Assembly (NCBI GenBank): GCA_949316235.1
Contig: OX438751.1
Coordinates: 23,651,885 to 23,715,884 of the forward strand
Length of the DNA: 64,000 bases
Direction of reading: 5' to 3'
DNA from: Oegoconia quadripuncta
Lineage: Eukaryota > Arthropoda > Insecta > Lepidoptera > Autostichidae
Shown: one piece after another, positions 20,558 through 31,242 of the stretch
How the letters are laid out: the number at the start of each line of letters is the position of its first letter
Numbering within the stretch: position 1 is the first letter of the stretch
Notes under the pieces: generated by a model
The model's database searches: none
Told to the model about the DNA's origin: nothing
What the model saw: only the letters and a program-made list of their open reading frames with translations
Translations under genes and position numbers: made by a program

Positions 20558-21384
20558 TATAATAAAATTCTATATTAACGTCACAGCTAACCAACGTACG
20601 GGTTAATTAACCTTCCGAAGACAAAAGCGTAGGAATCGAACGTCAATCCCATTTAGTTACATGTTGTCCTTTAGCATAATGCCATTCAACAGAGATACCA
20701 CACGTTCAAACATCGAAACCTAATTTCCTGTCTCAGATACAGCCTCCATGCTAAACCTAGAGACAAATGCATCGGACCTACACCACTTTAACATGAGCTG
20801 TCGCCCCCTTCTGGTGCAGCAGCCGACTAGGAACGCAGGGGTATTAAATAGACGGATAAGGTTCAAGTTACAATTGCCGATGTGATTAAATAGTGCCACG
20901 GTGGTATTGAATGAAGGAAGGATGATAACTGGGTGTTCCAGCGATGTGTAGACGTATGATGGAAGCCGATTGGCTGGCTTACCGGACTAGGAACTGCTTT
21001 CAAATTGTATTCATTTAAGAAACATTCAATGCTGGTTGAAAGGATTCTGGCATAGTAACAGAAGGTACCTACATGTGATACATATCCTACCTTTTTGTTA
21101 TTGTACTCATTTGAGTATACTGCACGTGAATATACATATACGTAACATTATCCACTGACGCGTACACTAAAATATGTGTGTTTGGTTGTACTCGTTTGTA
21201 CCAGTGTCATTTGTGAGTAATACCAGAAAATCAGTGTTTTGCTCCCTTGTAGAGTATGAATCACCTTTCCCTGAACATACGTAAGGTAGTCTATATCCAT
21301 CTTTTAGTTAGTAAGTTAATTAGACAATAAACGACCATCGTCGAAGTAACTTGTGTGTTATAATTTGTGTCTCTCCAAGTCCCC
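20558..21384. other. Unassigned
   Basis: Slightly less AT-rich in places (20760-20830) but no motif, splice structure or repeat recognised. Confidence 0.4.
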
Positions 21385-21565
21385 ACACCGCACCCTGAGC
21401 AATTATATACACTGAGCTATGACCCATTTGTAAGGCTACTCTAAGCACATACTCTAGTGTATCCTGATTTTATTTGTTATAAAATATTTTTATCCAATTG
21501 TTCTGGAAGTTATGGTATGTGTGTGACTGGGGTTACAAGTAAACGATTTATCTATCTATATATGT
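21385..21565 (+). mobile_element. Family-F LINE tail
   Basis: cactgagctatgacccattt and an end gtaaacgatttatctatcta resemble 44620-44818, where the tail is a clean (TCTA)n. Diverged. Confidence 0.4.
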
Positions 21566-21639
21566 ATATACATTTCTGACTGTATGGATGATAAGCAAGC
21601 ATGGATAAAGGACGCTCGGTAATATTTAGACTAATTATA

Positions 21640-21700
21640 CAAAATTATATATATATATTAATTTATATATATAATATATATCAATTATAATAAATTTTCC
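21640..21700. repeat. AT-rich palindromic stretch
   Basis: Runs of TA/AT with imperfect inverted symmetry around 21660. Confidence 0.6.
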
Positions 21701-21734
21701 ATGTTTTTTCAAATCACAAATTGTAACCCTAAAC

Positions 21735-21835
21735 CTACCTAAAAAGAGTAACTTCATTTTCTTGCTCGTTCTTCTCTAGGGAGTCAGGCTTGTGAAGGAC
21801 CAGTGAAATTTAACGCAAGTCTTATTTTTACCTTA
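21735..21835 (+). mobile_element. LINE-2-like tail scrap
   Basis: aaagagtaac, ttcttgctcgttcttctcta and gggagtcag follow the order of a LINE-2 3' UTR (compare 51630-51745). Confidence 0.4.
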
Positions 21836-22050
21836 TGAAATAAAATAGTTGTTTATTCTGGTATAATAGTAATTATAATAGGTAAGTATATTTTCATAAG
21901 ATTTTATTTAGCATCTGCTATCCTGGTTGTAATCAAATCTTTCAAATTTTATCCTTCCTCCCTAAGTCGGATGACAATGTATATGGTGTTATTGAGCTGG
22001 TCTGACGATGGAACGAGAATGTCAAAGTCTTTATTTTGTAGGTTCAAGGA

Positions 22051-22499
22051 TTTTTTTTTTTTATATGAGAGGGCGGCAAACGAGCATGCGGGTCACCTGA
22101 TGGAAAGCAATCACCGCCGCCCATGGGCACCCACAACATCAAAAGGGTCACAGATGCGTTGCCGGCCTTTGAGGAAGGTGTCCACCCCAGAATAAGTAGG
22201 GCAGCCTGAGCGATGAGGGATTCTCCGGCAGTACTGGTACCCTTCTGGGGTACTAACTCTTTAAATACCGCTACCATTCTGGAGAGAGACTGGAAGGTGG
22301 GCCTCCGGCGCCCTCGCTCACCGGACGAAGCGCAGTGGCAAAATGCCACTACTCAGACGTCGGTCTTCTGCGAGAGGGTGGTACTTCCCCGGTCGAGCCG
22401 GCCCATTCATGCTGCAAGCAAATAGCTTACAGTGTGGCTCTACCACTACAGGTCGAGCCGGCCCATTCATGCTGCAAGCTAGTAGCTTACAGCGTGGCT
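22051..22499 (-). mobile_element. Internally deleted LINE-1: 5' region joined to 3' end
   Basis: Minus strand: a 5' part with two 60-bp tandem units, then 'ttttgccactgcgcttcgtc' and 'gaatccctcatcgctcagg', joined directly to the LINE-1 end (caccttcctcaaaggccggc, catcaggtgacccgcatgct) and a poly-A. The reverse-transcriptase core is absent. Flanks caagga (22045-22050) and caggat (22499-22504) suggest an imperfect short target duplication. That the left part is the LINE-1 5' region is inferred from its position and GC richness. Confidence 0.6.
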
Positions 22500-22510
22500 C
22501 AGGATACACT
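22391..22510 (-). repeat. Two 60-bp tandem repeats
   Basis: Units at 22391 and 22451 both begin ggtcgagccggcccattcat and continue with gctgcaagc and tagcttacag. They lie at the 5' end of the deleted LINE-1 copy, where LINE promoters often carry tandem monomers. Confidence 0.8.
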
Positions 22511-22699
22511 TAAAATAGTCGGTTTTTTTCATTTTATAGCTTCTATATTCCCCTGAGAAGAACAAGCAAGAAACTCGAAGGGTTGCTCCTTTAAAAACAG
22601 GTTTTTATATTACAAAAAGGTTTTTATATTTCATGATTAATTGTAAAATAGGCTGGCATGCCAACGACTGGTTATGTCTGATTACATTTGTATGTTGAA

Positions 22700-22960
22700 T
22701 AAAACTATCATCATACTCATCAGCATAGTCTACAGCTGGACATAAGATGCGTCAGAGACCGATCTTTGGCTTTACTCATCCAGTCTTTTCCAGACGTAGA
22801 TTACGGCAGTGACGAGGATACTGCAGCCAGGAACTGGGGCCGTATTTCTTACGCTTTTTTCTTAGCAATGCAGGCCAGTTAGCGATAGCAGCTGTCATGA
22901 GCTCAGTACAAGCTGACCCGTTCTACCTTTAGCGACACCCACGAAGAGGCTGTGGAATAG
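22700..22960 (-). mobile_element. Possible RTE-like 3' remnant
   Basis: Plus-strand catactcatcagcatagtc then tacagctggacataaga resembles the inverted end of RTE-c (CATCATCAGCC...GTCCACTGCTGGACATA). Highly diverged. Confidence 0.3.
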
Positions 22961-22984
22961 CTGGGAACCATAGGGCATAGTATT

Positions 22985-23052
22985 CACGGCCGATTGGTGT
23001 AGTGGATAGTGACCCTGTCAGCGAAACCAACGGTTGCGGGTTCGAATCCCTA
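22985..23052 (+). mobile_element. Solo SINE-B head
   Basis: ggccgattggtgtagtggat through the B box gggttcgaatccc, then unrelated sequence. Both pol III boxes are present without a SINE body. I do not call it a tRNA gene because no closing acceptor stem is seen. Confidence 0.75.
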
Positions 23053-23171
23053 TTTTTGCTTAATTCTTCCTCGTTTCTGCTCTTCTTTTTCTTTCTTCTA
23101 CTACTGGCAATCGTCAGGCTATTCAGACGCCATTGTCTGTTGCAATGTCTAATGAGTTAGTAATTATTCAA

Positions 23172-23410
23172 GATTGGTGTAGTGGATAGTGACTCTGGCG
23201 ACGAAACCAACGGTTGCGGGTTCGAATCCCGCAAGGGATAAATGTTTGTGTGATGAATACGAACATTTCTTCCCGAGGCATGGATGTTTATATAAATATT
23301 TATATATGTTTATCCGCTATCTAGTATGCATAGTACAAGCTTTGCTTAGTCTGGGACTAGATAATTGGTGTATGGGACCGAAATATTTATCTATAAATAT
23401 TTCGAACCAA
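23172..23410 (+). mobile_element. SINE-B, full length
   Basis: Head gattggtgtagtggatagtg, B box gggttcgaatcccgc, body gatgaatacgaacatttctt, tail ggactagataattggtgtat and an A/T-rich end. It lies ~190 bp from the solo head at 22985. Confidence 0.85.
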
Positions 23411-23451
23411 TAAAGTAGTAGATTGGGAACTCGATTATACTGTAATTTACC

Positions 23452-23748
23452 TTTTTTTATGAACAACGGGTTGGTACTTGGCCTCAATCACACCTGATGT
23501 TAAGTGAAGATGAGGTCGAAGGTGGAAGCGTACTGACCCGGAAACCCCAACACATTTGGGGAACTGGCTATCTTATCTCTGACAACCGGAACACAACAAT
23601 GCTATTAATATTGCTGATTGGCGGCAGATTTAGGTAAGATGGTGGTAGCTACCCAGGCGGACATTTATAATGCCCCACCACCAACCAAACCGAGTAGTTA
23701 GACATGTACCCCGCTTTTTTACATTGAGCCACGGATGGTAAGGCGGTT
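23452..23748 (-). mobile_element. SINE-C with deletion across the B box
   Basis: Tail and body match 14790-15095. At 23712-23720 the sequence jumps from catgtaccccgct to acattgagccacgg, removing the B-box region but keeping the A-box part and gcggttta. Confidence 0.8.
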
Positions 23749-24330
23749 TACCTTCTGTGTTTATGGACTTGCTGTGTCACATGGCCAGCGATGTTCTCTC
23801 GCCAATGTGACTGCGAGACGCCTTAATTTTAAAGTCTCAACAAACACCAACTTACAGTAAAAGTTTTTTGAAATCGAACCCCGATGTACTTTGAACTAAA
23901 ACAATAGCGAAACCTTAGAGGTGGCAAGTTTGGCGAAGTTCGGAGAGTTTCTTATTGTGAGGTGGATTTTTTCGTACCAATTCATGTACATACCGCACAT
24001 AAAATTGGTTTCGTTTCGCGAAGTTTTCATTTTGAATTTAAAAAAGTTCAGTTTTATTGCTTTAGTTCAATGAAAAAAGGCAACATCTATTCAAAGTTAA
24101 ACTAAAAAAAAATCGGACTTGGAAATTTTACAGCGGACTATTTCAATGTACCAAGTTCCTTTTTGATTACTTTTCTCTGTTGCGTTGACATATTTAACTT
24201 TTTCTTATTTACATTAGTTGGGGTGATTTGGTAAATTTTAGTTGAAGTGGATTTATAATGGGTAGCAATAAAACGAGTGACTGTAAATTACATTTTGAAG
24301 TTTCAAAATTAATTAATTTAGGTTATAGTA
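23749..24330. other. Unassigned
   Basis: No recognised gene. The last bases flank the TIR element. Confidence 0.4.
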
Positions 24331-24789
24331 TTACTAAGTGAGCGACTGACTGCGAGTGACGAGAAATCAACAGAACAGCAACTTAGAAACATTAATTTAA
24401 GTTACTTAAAAAACAAAATGAGAAGCTTCATAATAGTGAAGCGACCTAATATTTGTTTGAGTGTCAACGTTACGTCCTGTATTTTTTTCAATATTTGGCA
24501 AATGTAATTCTTATACTGAGCGGCATTTTATCTTAAATGAAGTAGTTAATTAAATGAAACAATGTATTGCATACATGTCAACCTAACACGAGCAGTGCTC
24601 GCCCGGCTCGCTTCCGCCATACCCTTCGAACCTAACCTATCCATGTCGGGGTGCCAAGAACTCCCGTGCTCGCTTCGCTCGCACTCGTCCGGCTCACTTG
24701 CGCCATACCCTTCGAACCTAACCTAACCATGTCGGGGTGCAGTTATGCTTTAGTTGCCCTCTTTGTATATCCAGTCGCTCACTTAGTAA
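24331..24789. mobile_element. TIR element with ~18-bp inverted ends and GC-rich tandem core
   Basis: Left end ttactaagtgagcgactg (24331-24348) and right end cagtcgctcacttagtaa (24772-24789) are exact inverted repeats. A second, shorter repeat of the right end follows at 24794-24809. Inside, an ~86-bp direct repeat (24601 and 24687) carries ccggctcgcttccgccatac, cctaacctatccatgtcggg. No transposase frame, so probably a non-autonomous DNA element. Confidence 0.6.
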
Positions 24790-25084
24790 TGTAGTCACTC
24801 ACTTAGTAATGTAGTCACTGAAATAAAATTTTAATATCTGAAATGGATTAATCACAACTCCACTTTTTGTAAGCTCGTTCTGGATTTTATTATTAACACA
24901 ACAATAACAATAACAATATTTTATTGAACCGAAATAAATTACACAACTGTTGAAGCTTTGTTGTCTGTGGTAGTTAAAAACTGTGTTACAGACAACAATG
25001 TCTTCCCCATATAATTTGTACAATAAGTAAATTTTTGCCATCTAAGGGTGTAGAGTGTTTGGTAAGTATATAAATATAAGTAAA

Positions 25085-25231
25085 TAATATATGTATATAA
25101 AATATATTTGAATATATATATATATATATATATTTATCAATATATATGTATATTGATAAATATATATATATTTATCAATATACATATAGCGAATAATTAA
25201 CTTAACTAACCAGTTAAGTTAATTATTCGCT
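25085..25231. repeat. Cluster of palindromes, including a perfect 20-bp stem
   Basis: 25188-25207 (agcgaataattaacttaact) is the exact inverse of 25212-25231, with a 4-base loop aacc. Just before it, overlapping inverted repeats of tttatcaatata lie within a TA-rich run. Would fold into adjacent hairpins. Confidence 0.85.
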
Positions 25232-25272
25232 AGTTTTATAATTCCTCATTTATAATTAAGGTTGCCATGAAA

Positions 25273-25398
25273 TTGTTGCATTGTTGTGTTCCGGTTGTCA
25301 GAGATAAGATAGCCACTCCCCCAAATAAGATAGCCTCATCTTCACTTAACAGTAGGTGTGATTGAGGTCAAGTGCTAACCCGTTGTGGATAAAAAAAA
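25273..25398 (+). mobile_element. SINE-C 3' part with internal deletion
   Basis: gcattgttgtgttccggttg, tcagagataagatagcca, then a shortened section and the tail taggtgtgattgaggtcaag with an A-run. Confidence 0.7.
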
Positions 25399-25786
25399 AG
25401 GAACTCTTGTACGATCATTTTCTTTTCCGTCTTTCTGTATGTCAGTACTTTTTTCTCAGGAACGCGTATAAAATTGAAAAGAATAGGAAAAATCCTATTA
25501 GGTCTACGGTCCCTCGAAGTTGTTAAAACCAAGCTCCTGAGTCAACTCAAACAGAAAATACTAACTTTTTGTGCCGCATAATTTTGACACTGGAAAGTAA
25601 GCCCAAACTTAAAGGACACGTTGGTCCAGTTGGTAAAAAACAAAGCCTCAATTTTTAGAAACTAACGATTCGATTTCCGTGTTCTTAGCTAATCAAATTA
25701 TGTCTTAAGTTTGTTTAGTCAAGTATGACATTTGATAGATTAGAGAAATAATCGTGGCTATTTAAAAAAATATATAAACCAGGTAC
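25399..25786. other. Unassigned
   Basis: No recognised element. Confidence 0.35.
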
Positions 25787-25938
25787 TGGTGTCGATTCGG
25801 ATGTACACCAATTAAACTAAAACCAGTTTTAAAGTAGTACTGTTTCTTTCTCCCTGGAACAGTACGATGCGACGGCACCACTCCAAAACTGGTTTTAGTT
25901 TAGTTTAATTTAGTTGGTGTACATCCGCATCCACACCA
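25787..25938 (-). mobile_element. MITE-2, second copy
   Basis: 152 bp starting tggtgtcgattcggatgtac and ending with the inverse of tggtgtggatgcggatgt. Centre inverted relative to 12671-12832 (gtacgatgcgacggcaccac). The ctaaa expansion is smaller here. Confidence 0.75.
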
Positions 25939-27608
25939 TTATTAAGTAACTATGGATCTTTCGCTTTACAAAATACAAACGCAGTGTGATAAGTTTCATT
26001 TTATCAGAAATAAATAAGACAATGTGTTAGATATTTCTAATGTATACTGGTAACTATACTACCAACAAATTTTCACACACACCAAATAATAATTAAATCA
26101 CCAATTATTTATAAAACAACCGATAAGGTTCCGTCCGGAGATCATCGTCAGATGTCGAACAACTGAACGATTTCAAAAGAAATATTAAAACAGGTTTACA
26201 ATTGGCGAAAATATCGCGTTACATATTTTGCATTGAAAAATATAGACGGTTAAAAGTTTTAAACAATCAACCAACATAACGGTTTCCAAATTTCCAAAAA
26301 AAAAAAACACATTCCCATAAACCTACAAAACGAGGTACAATTCAAATATGCGTTAGCAAAAAAAAGTGACACAGGAATTCGTAGGACATAGCCACTTTGA
26401 TTGACAGAAGACGTTGTAAAGAAATGATGTAACATACGAACAATAAGAGTTCATAGGTCGGTACAATGTTTGGCCCGACCTTCTTTTGTTGACTACAAAA
26501 AGGAAGTGTCACTTTTGAAGGAAACAAAAGGCGCCTTCATAAAGGATTTCGTATCTCGAATGTTTGATACAGTTAAAATCTTGACAGGTCTGGGACTATA
26601 TCATGAGAACTTGGTGCATGCATTCCGGGTTTAGTTGACCTTTTAGAAAGAGTCCACTTGATTTTGCAAATTGTACTCTATAGAACTATAGATTGTGATA
26701 TTAAATGTCACTGAACAATATAGTAATTTAATTCTGATACGGACATTCATGTCACCAATGTTTTTCGAAAAAAAATTGTATGGCAGTTTGCGCTGAAAGA
26801 GTCCGAAAACAAAACTTCCTCTTTTGATGAATGAAATACAAAATTGAGTCAGTGGCCAGAACTTTACAAATCTGAGGTTTCAAAGTTAAAACATAACAAT
26901 TCTGTAACCATTAGTTTTGCTTGACAACAGACTTTGATATAAAAAAACTGTGGTAACATATTTAAAATAATGTATCAGTAATTATAGGCTTCATTTCAAT
27001 TTAATTGATATCAGCAACACTGATGCATGCTCTTGAAGCGCATATTAAAAAGGCTAAAAAGAATTGAACGAGTTAAAACACCTTCAAATACTGGTAATGT
27101 TCCTGAACGAAACAGTTAAGCCAATTCATCTTCCTTTCCTTGGCGCAGATGTGACAAATGAGATGCCTGACCAACGGTCATATTTCCCTATCATCTATTC
27201 CCAGGCCATAAATAATATCCGTTATCATTTAGTTATTAAAGTACGCGTCATAAATTTCTAGCAATGGGAGTGACCGAGGAATTTGCATTAAATACAGTGC
27301 ACTCAAACTAGCGCACAGTCCTTTATGAGCTAATAATGTGTACCACAAAAAGGGCTTTGCATATAAATCTACTAATTACGACAATTCATGTTGGGTTAAT
27401 CTCCGCCAGTCTCTTCATTTACATAGACGCGGCATTTTTTTCTATGACAACTGAATTTTGATTTAGGGGGACCGGAATTTGTGACGTCAGTGAGAGATCT
27501 ATTTGGTACAGTTAGGTACACGTTGAAGCGAGTGTTTCCGTACTTTAGTGGGCACAGTAAACAGACGGTGCTGGTTGTTTTTAACGAAGTTAGCGACAAG
27601 TCGACGGC
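25939..27608. other. Long unassigned stretch
   Basis: About 1.7 kb without a recognised repeat. Several short open frames (26342-26527 minus, 27064-27261 plus, 27396-27599 minus) have no motif, no good splice context and no homology to other parts of the window. It could be unique intergenic or intronic DNA. Confidence 0.45.
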
Positions 27609-27945
27609 CTCTCAAAAAATTCAAAGATACTATAAAACAGAAATTTATTAACAAAGCATATTATAAAATATCAGACTATTCAGACGATAATCATCCCTGG
27701 ACATAATCAGATCGTTCGCATGCCAGGCTATTTCACAATTAATAATGTAATATAAAAACCTTTTTGTAATAAAAAAACCTTTATGTAAAATCAAAGCTTG
27801 ATTTTAAAAGAACAACCCTTCCCAGGGGAAACTTGCATTTTGAACAAGCAGTAGCTTAAGAAGTGTAAAATTTACTATGTAAAATTAACTATTTTAAGTG
27901 TACTCTGTGTACCTATAAAATTTTTGACTTTGACTTTGACTTTGA
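27609..27945 (+). mobile_element. LINE-2 3' end
   Basis: Plus frame KFKDTIKQKFINKAYYKISD then YSDDNHPWT and a stop, nearly identical to 61.9 kb, followed by the LINE-2 3' UTR and a (TTTGAC)n tail at 27926-27945. 5' truncated within the C-terminal coding segment. Confidence 0.85.
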
Positions 27946-28499
27946 CCTAAGGGGCGGATTGAAAATATTGACTCTCTGATGGCTGATAGTCTAATAACGA
28001 CCAGATTATGGCCTATACCAAACCGCTGCCAGTGAAGGCTGTGCTAGGATGTTATGAATTTCGATATAAAGTACCTAAATTATTATAAACAATAATGACA
28101 TGAATTAATTCTTATCTGCCTCTCTCCATCTTAATCTTCGATCACATCGTAGCTATCCATCCAAATGGCATTGTGATCAAACGCCTATCCAGCCAATCAG
28201 AAAAGAACCTAGCGAAAATAAAGTTGAGACTTCGATAACTTTGTACTTTGACCCGACTGCCTCAAGAAGTTTTTTGGGTGTACGTATACCTATGTAGATT
28301 TTTATGTTACCACCTGCAAGGGTAGCATGATTATGCGCGATATATTTTGTCACACGTTTTGTTGCACGTATCTATCTGTCTATAAGTTGCTATACGACTG
28401 CTATAAATAAAAAAAGTAAAAAAAAAATAAGGATTGGACCCATATTTTAGTTAGTAACTTAAATTAAATAGTAGGTAGTAAGTTAGTAACTTAATTCTA
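27946..28499. other. Unassigned, with family-E scrap near 28240-28400
   Basis: 'acccgactgcctcaag' and 'atgttaccacctgcaa' resemble family E at 28690-28990 on the minus strand. The remainder is unassigned. Confidence 0.4.
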
Positions 28500-28685
28500 T
28501 AAAAAACTGTGTACAGAAGGGACCATACGACTGCTGGGGCACAATCAACACTATTTGGATGCACAATCTACCGCAGCATCACGGAATTCCACCTATCCGC
28601 CAGTGTGCTCAGGAAGGTGTTGGAGCTGCCGCACACGCGCTTCAAAATCAACGCGCTACGTCGCTATGTCGGTCATTTTGACAGG
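28500..28685 (+). pseudogene. Possible LINE endonuclease-domain scrap
   Basis: One plus frame stays open for about 60 codons to a TGA at 28685 and begins VYRRDHTTAG, a pattern like the 'YRxD...GG' segment of LINE endonucleases (recalled). The rest (FHLSASVLRKVLELPHTRFK) is less diagnostic. Locally GC-richer than its flanks. Other explanations, including chance, are open. Confidence 0.25.
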
Positions 28686-28689
28686 TGAC

Positions 28690-28990
28690 CGCGATAAAAC
28701 GTGTCATAAACTATCGCGCGTTATCATTCTACCTTTCGTCTTGGTCACCAGACTGTCATAGAATACTTTTTATGGTACAAAAATCCAACATGGCGCCCGC
28801 AAAATACAAAATGTGCTGTGAGGATTTTTGGTTTTTACCCGACTGCTATGTATGTAGATGTCTATGTTACCTCCTGTAACATGATCCCTGAAGTGTCATA
28901 GTGTAAAAAATTCATCATGATGCCAGCGAAATACAAAATATGCTGTCGGAATTTTTGGTTTTCAAACTCATATTTAAATACTTAAGTTGT
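28690..28990 (-). repeat. Family E repeat, two partial units
   Basis: Minus-strand order: aaaaaccaaaaatcc, gcgggcgccatgttgga, then a repeat of the same blocks in diverged form. Compare 34225-34420 and 50222-50365. Class unknown. Confidence 0.5.
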
Positions 28991-29447
28991 TATTACCCAT
29001 GTTTTATTCAAAGTGACTGTACATCACAAAAACTCACTGAACTCAAAAAGCTTATGCTCGTGACAAGCAATAAAATGGATTAACACAATTGATGTACCCT
29101 CACAATGTACCCTATGGACAATACCCCACTTTATACCCCCGGTCATTCCTCCATTCAAAGCTGAATTTATTATATTAAATATAAATTAACATATTATTAC
29201 TAAGGTGAGACGCACTTTGTACCGTCCATTGTACTTAGCCAAAGATTTATATATGTAAACATAGCTCGTGAGACAGTGAGTGGATCTGTGTTTTTATGAT
29301 ATGCAAAGATAGCGGAGTTAACGAAGTATTGTTGTAGCTATGAGTTATACTTTGTAATTTTTTTAAGTGAACTACGATAATAGGTTGGCATTTTCACATA
29401 ATCCAGTTTAAATAAATGTTCCATAGTGAATTAGGGGCTTAAATCAT
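28991..29447. other. Unassigned
   Basis: No recognised element. Confidence 0.35.
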
Positions 29448-29710
29448 AAACCGCCTCCGTGGCTCAATGTAAACAACATTGGGTTTACGATTCGGAGGTC
29501 GCGGGTTCGATCCCCAGCGGGGTACATGTTAATACCACCATCTAAGCAGCAATGTTAATAGCATCGTTGTGTTCCGGTTGTCAGAGATAAGATAGCCAGT
29601 CCCCCAAATGTGTTAGGGTTTCCGGGTCAGTACGCTTCCACCTTCGACCTCATCTTCACTTAAGATCAGGTGTGATTGAGGTCAAGTACAAACCCGTCGT
29701 GCCTAAAAAA
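29448..29710 (+). mobile_element. SINE-C with internal deletion
   Basis: Complete head (cctccgtggctcaatgtaaa, gggttcgatccccagcgggg) joined after gtacatgttaa to accaccatctaagcagcaat, so about 60 bp of the centre is lost, including most of the palindromic block. The tail is intact with an A-run. Confidence 0.85.
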
Positions 29711-29743
29711 AAACAGCATTTGACAAATGTGTCTCTATATTCT

Positions 29744-30290
29744 TCATCATCATATCAGCCACATGACGTCCACTGCTGAACATAGGCCTCCCCCATAGAA
29801 TTCCAGAGTGACCGGTTGGAAGCGGCCTGCATTTAATAATAATAATAATAAATAATAATAAAAGGTATTTATTCATCACAAAAAAGATAACACAAGCGTG
29901 CATAGAATCGAGAACCACAGTATTGTGATGAATGGGTAGGGACTCAGCAGTGTTGCTGATTTTCAGTCCCCCCCTGCAGAGTAGATGCTGCCACCAAAGA
30001 AAGTATGGACGACTTTCCAATGGCTAACGATTTAACGGCTTTCCAATGGTTAATGACTTACCGCAACAGTCATCAGGCCATCTGTCTGAGTGGACGTCCT
30101 ACGCTGCGCTTGCCGGTGCGTGGTCTCCACTCGAGAACTTTAATGCCCCACCCACCATCAGTTCTTCAAGCTATGTGCCCTGCCCACTGTCACGTCTACT
30201 TGCTAATCAGCTGGGCTGTCAAAGACCATTCGCCTACGAGGCCTACGCCCAATTGGGTCACGTACATTATGTGTCCTTATAGGTATACTT
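29744..30290 (-). pseudogene. RTE-c C-terminal remnant and 3' end, interrupted
   Basis: Minus strand at about 30155-30125 gives QWAGHIA and VLEWRP. The final segment at 29832-29744 gives AASNRSLWNSMGEAYVQQWT then a stop and gatgatgaag. In other RTE-c copies these lie ~100 bp apart, but here a foreign LINE tail (29834-30004) separates them. An in-frame stop is visible in the QWAGHIA segment, so it is non-functional. Confidence 0.7.
29834..30004 (-). mobile_element. LINE tail with (ATT)n end nested in RTE-c
   Basis: Plus-strand left edge is an AAT repeat, then aaaaggtatttattcatcac. Read inverted, the tail ends gatgaataaataccttttat followed by (TAT)n. Its UTR contains 'gactgaaaatcagcaacac', related to the family-F motif. 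Confidence 0.6.
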
Positions 30291-30783
30291 CTATTATCGT
30301 TTATGGTAGCGTTTGACCAGTCAGATGTGAATGAAAATGAAAGATATTCGCACTCAGTAGATGCCTATTCATCTGGAAGATCCCAAGATTTTAAGCCGTG
30401 GATGTTATATCAAGCAACAAACTTTTAAAAACGAAACGTTCTGACCATATTTGGGATAAGGTTCGTGACGTTATGTATGTTTAGCATACATATAGGTATT
30501 TAATTGAACCACGGCTCCGGGGTTCTATTACATACTTTCATTGTTATCGTCATCGGTTACGTTTTGATATGTGATTGGTCGGCTCATCGCTCATGGTTTC
30601 TCATTGGTCAACGTAACCGATAAAGATACCGATGAAGTTACGTAACCTAAGGGCTGATTTGGTCACGTCATGGCACGGTAGTGAAAGTATTTTTTTGGCA
30701 CGACTACTTATATATGGATTTAACGTATACATATGTAGGATCCGTGCTCGCTTTCCTCCACTGAACACGAACATCGTTTCACG
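30291..30783. other. Unassigned
   Basis: No recognised element. Contains gttacgtaacc-type inverted words near 30550-30650. Confidence 0.35.
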
Positions 30784-31241
30784 AACATCACAAATCATCG
30801 TTTTCCTGCCCTTATCCCACTCTAGGTGGGGTCGGCACAACATGTCATCCTCTTCCACTCTCCTCTACCAGCCGTCATCTCCGTACTCACACCTTTCACA
30901 TACCTATCATTCCTCACGCAGTCTACCCACACCTTCTTTGGTCTTCCTCTACCTCTGTATCCCTTCACATTCATACTTAACACTCGTCTTGTTACGTGCC
31001 TTTCATCCCTCCTCATAATGTGCCCAAACCATGCTAACCTATTACTCCTCAACTTTTCGGTTATTGGCGCCACTTTTAGACTTCCTCTGATATACTCATT
31101 CCTGATCTTATCCATTCTAGTCACACCATACATCCATCTTATCATTCTCATCTCTGCCACATGCATTCTATTTTCATCAGTCTCTTTCATTGCCCAACAT
31201 TCAGATCCTTACATGGTGATAAAATCACCAACATCACAAAT
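30784..31241 (-). mobile_element. RTE-b, 5'-truncated copy with 12-bp target duplication
   Basis: Bounded by aacatcacaaat at 30784-30795 and 31230-31241. The minus-strand frame from about 31190 reads METDEN-like codons then YGVTRMDKIRNEYIRGSLKV, LAWFGHIMRRDERHVTRRVL and ends CCADPT; the tail is gataagggcaggaaa. It aligns with the C-terminus of the intact RTE-a protein ([34 protein letters not shown]). About 434 bp. Confidence 0.88.
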
Positions 31242-31242
31242 A

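Larger units (their letters stand above)
22021..22680 (-). mobile_element. LINE-2 3' tail interrupted by a deleted LINE-1
   Basis: gtcaaagtctttattttgta at 22021 and aggatacacttaaaatagtc at 22501 are adjacent in intact LINE-2 tails (compare 45950-46003 inverted). Between them sits the element at 22051-22499. The remaining tail runs to ggttatgtc at about 22678. Confidence 0.75.

Noticed and set aside
21640..21700. AT-rich replication origin or matrix attachment site
   Set aside because: Only AT-richness and loose palindromes support it; such stretches are common in this DNA.
30005..30316. Plus-strand frame of 103 codons as a gene
   Set aside because: The minus strand of the same interval translates as an RTE-c remnant (QWAGHIA, VLEWRP), which explains the open frame.
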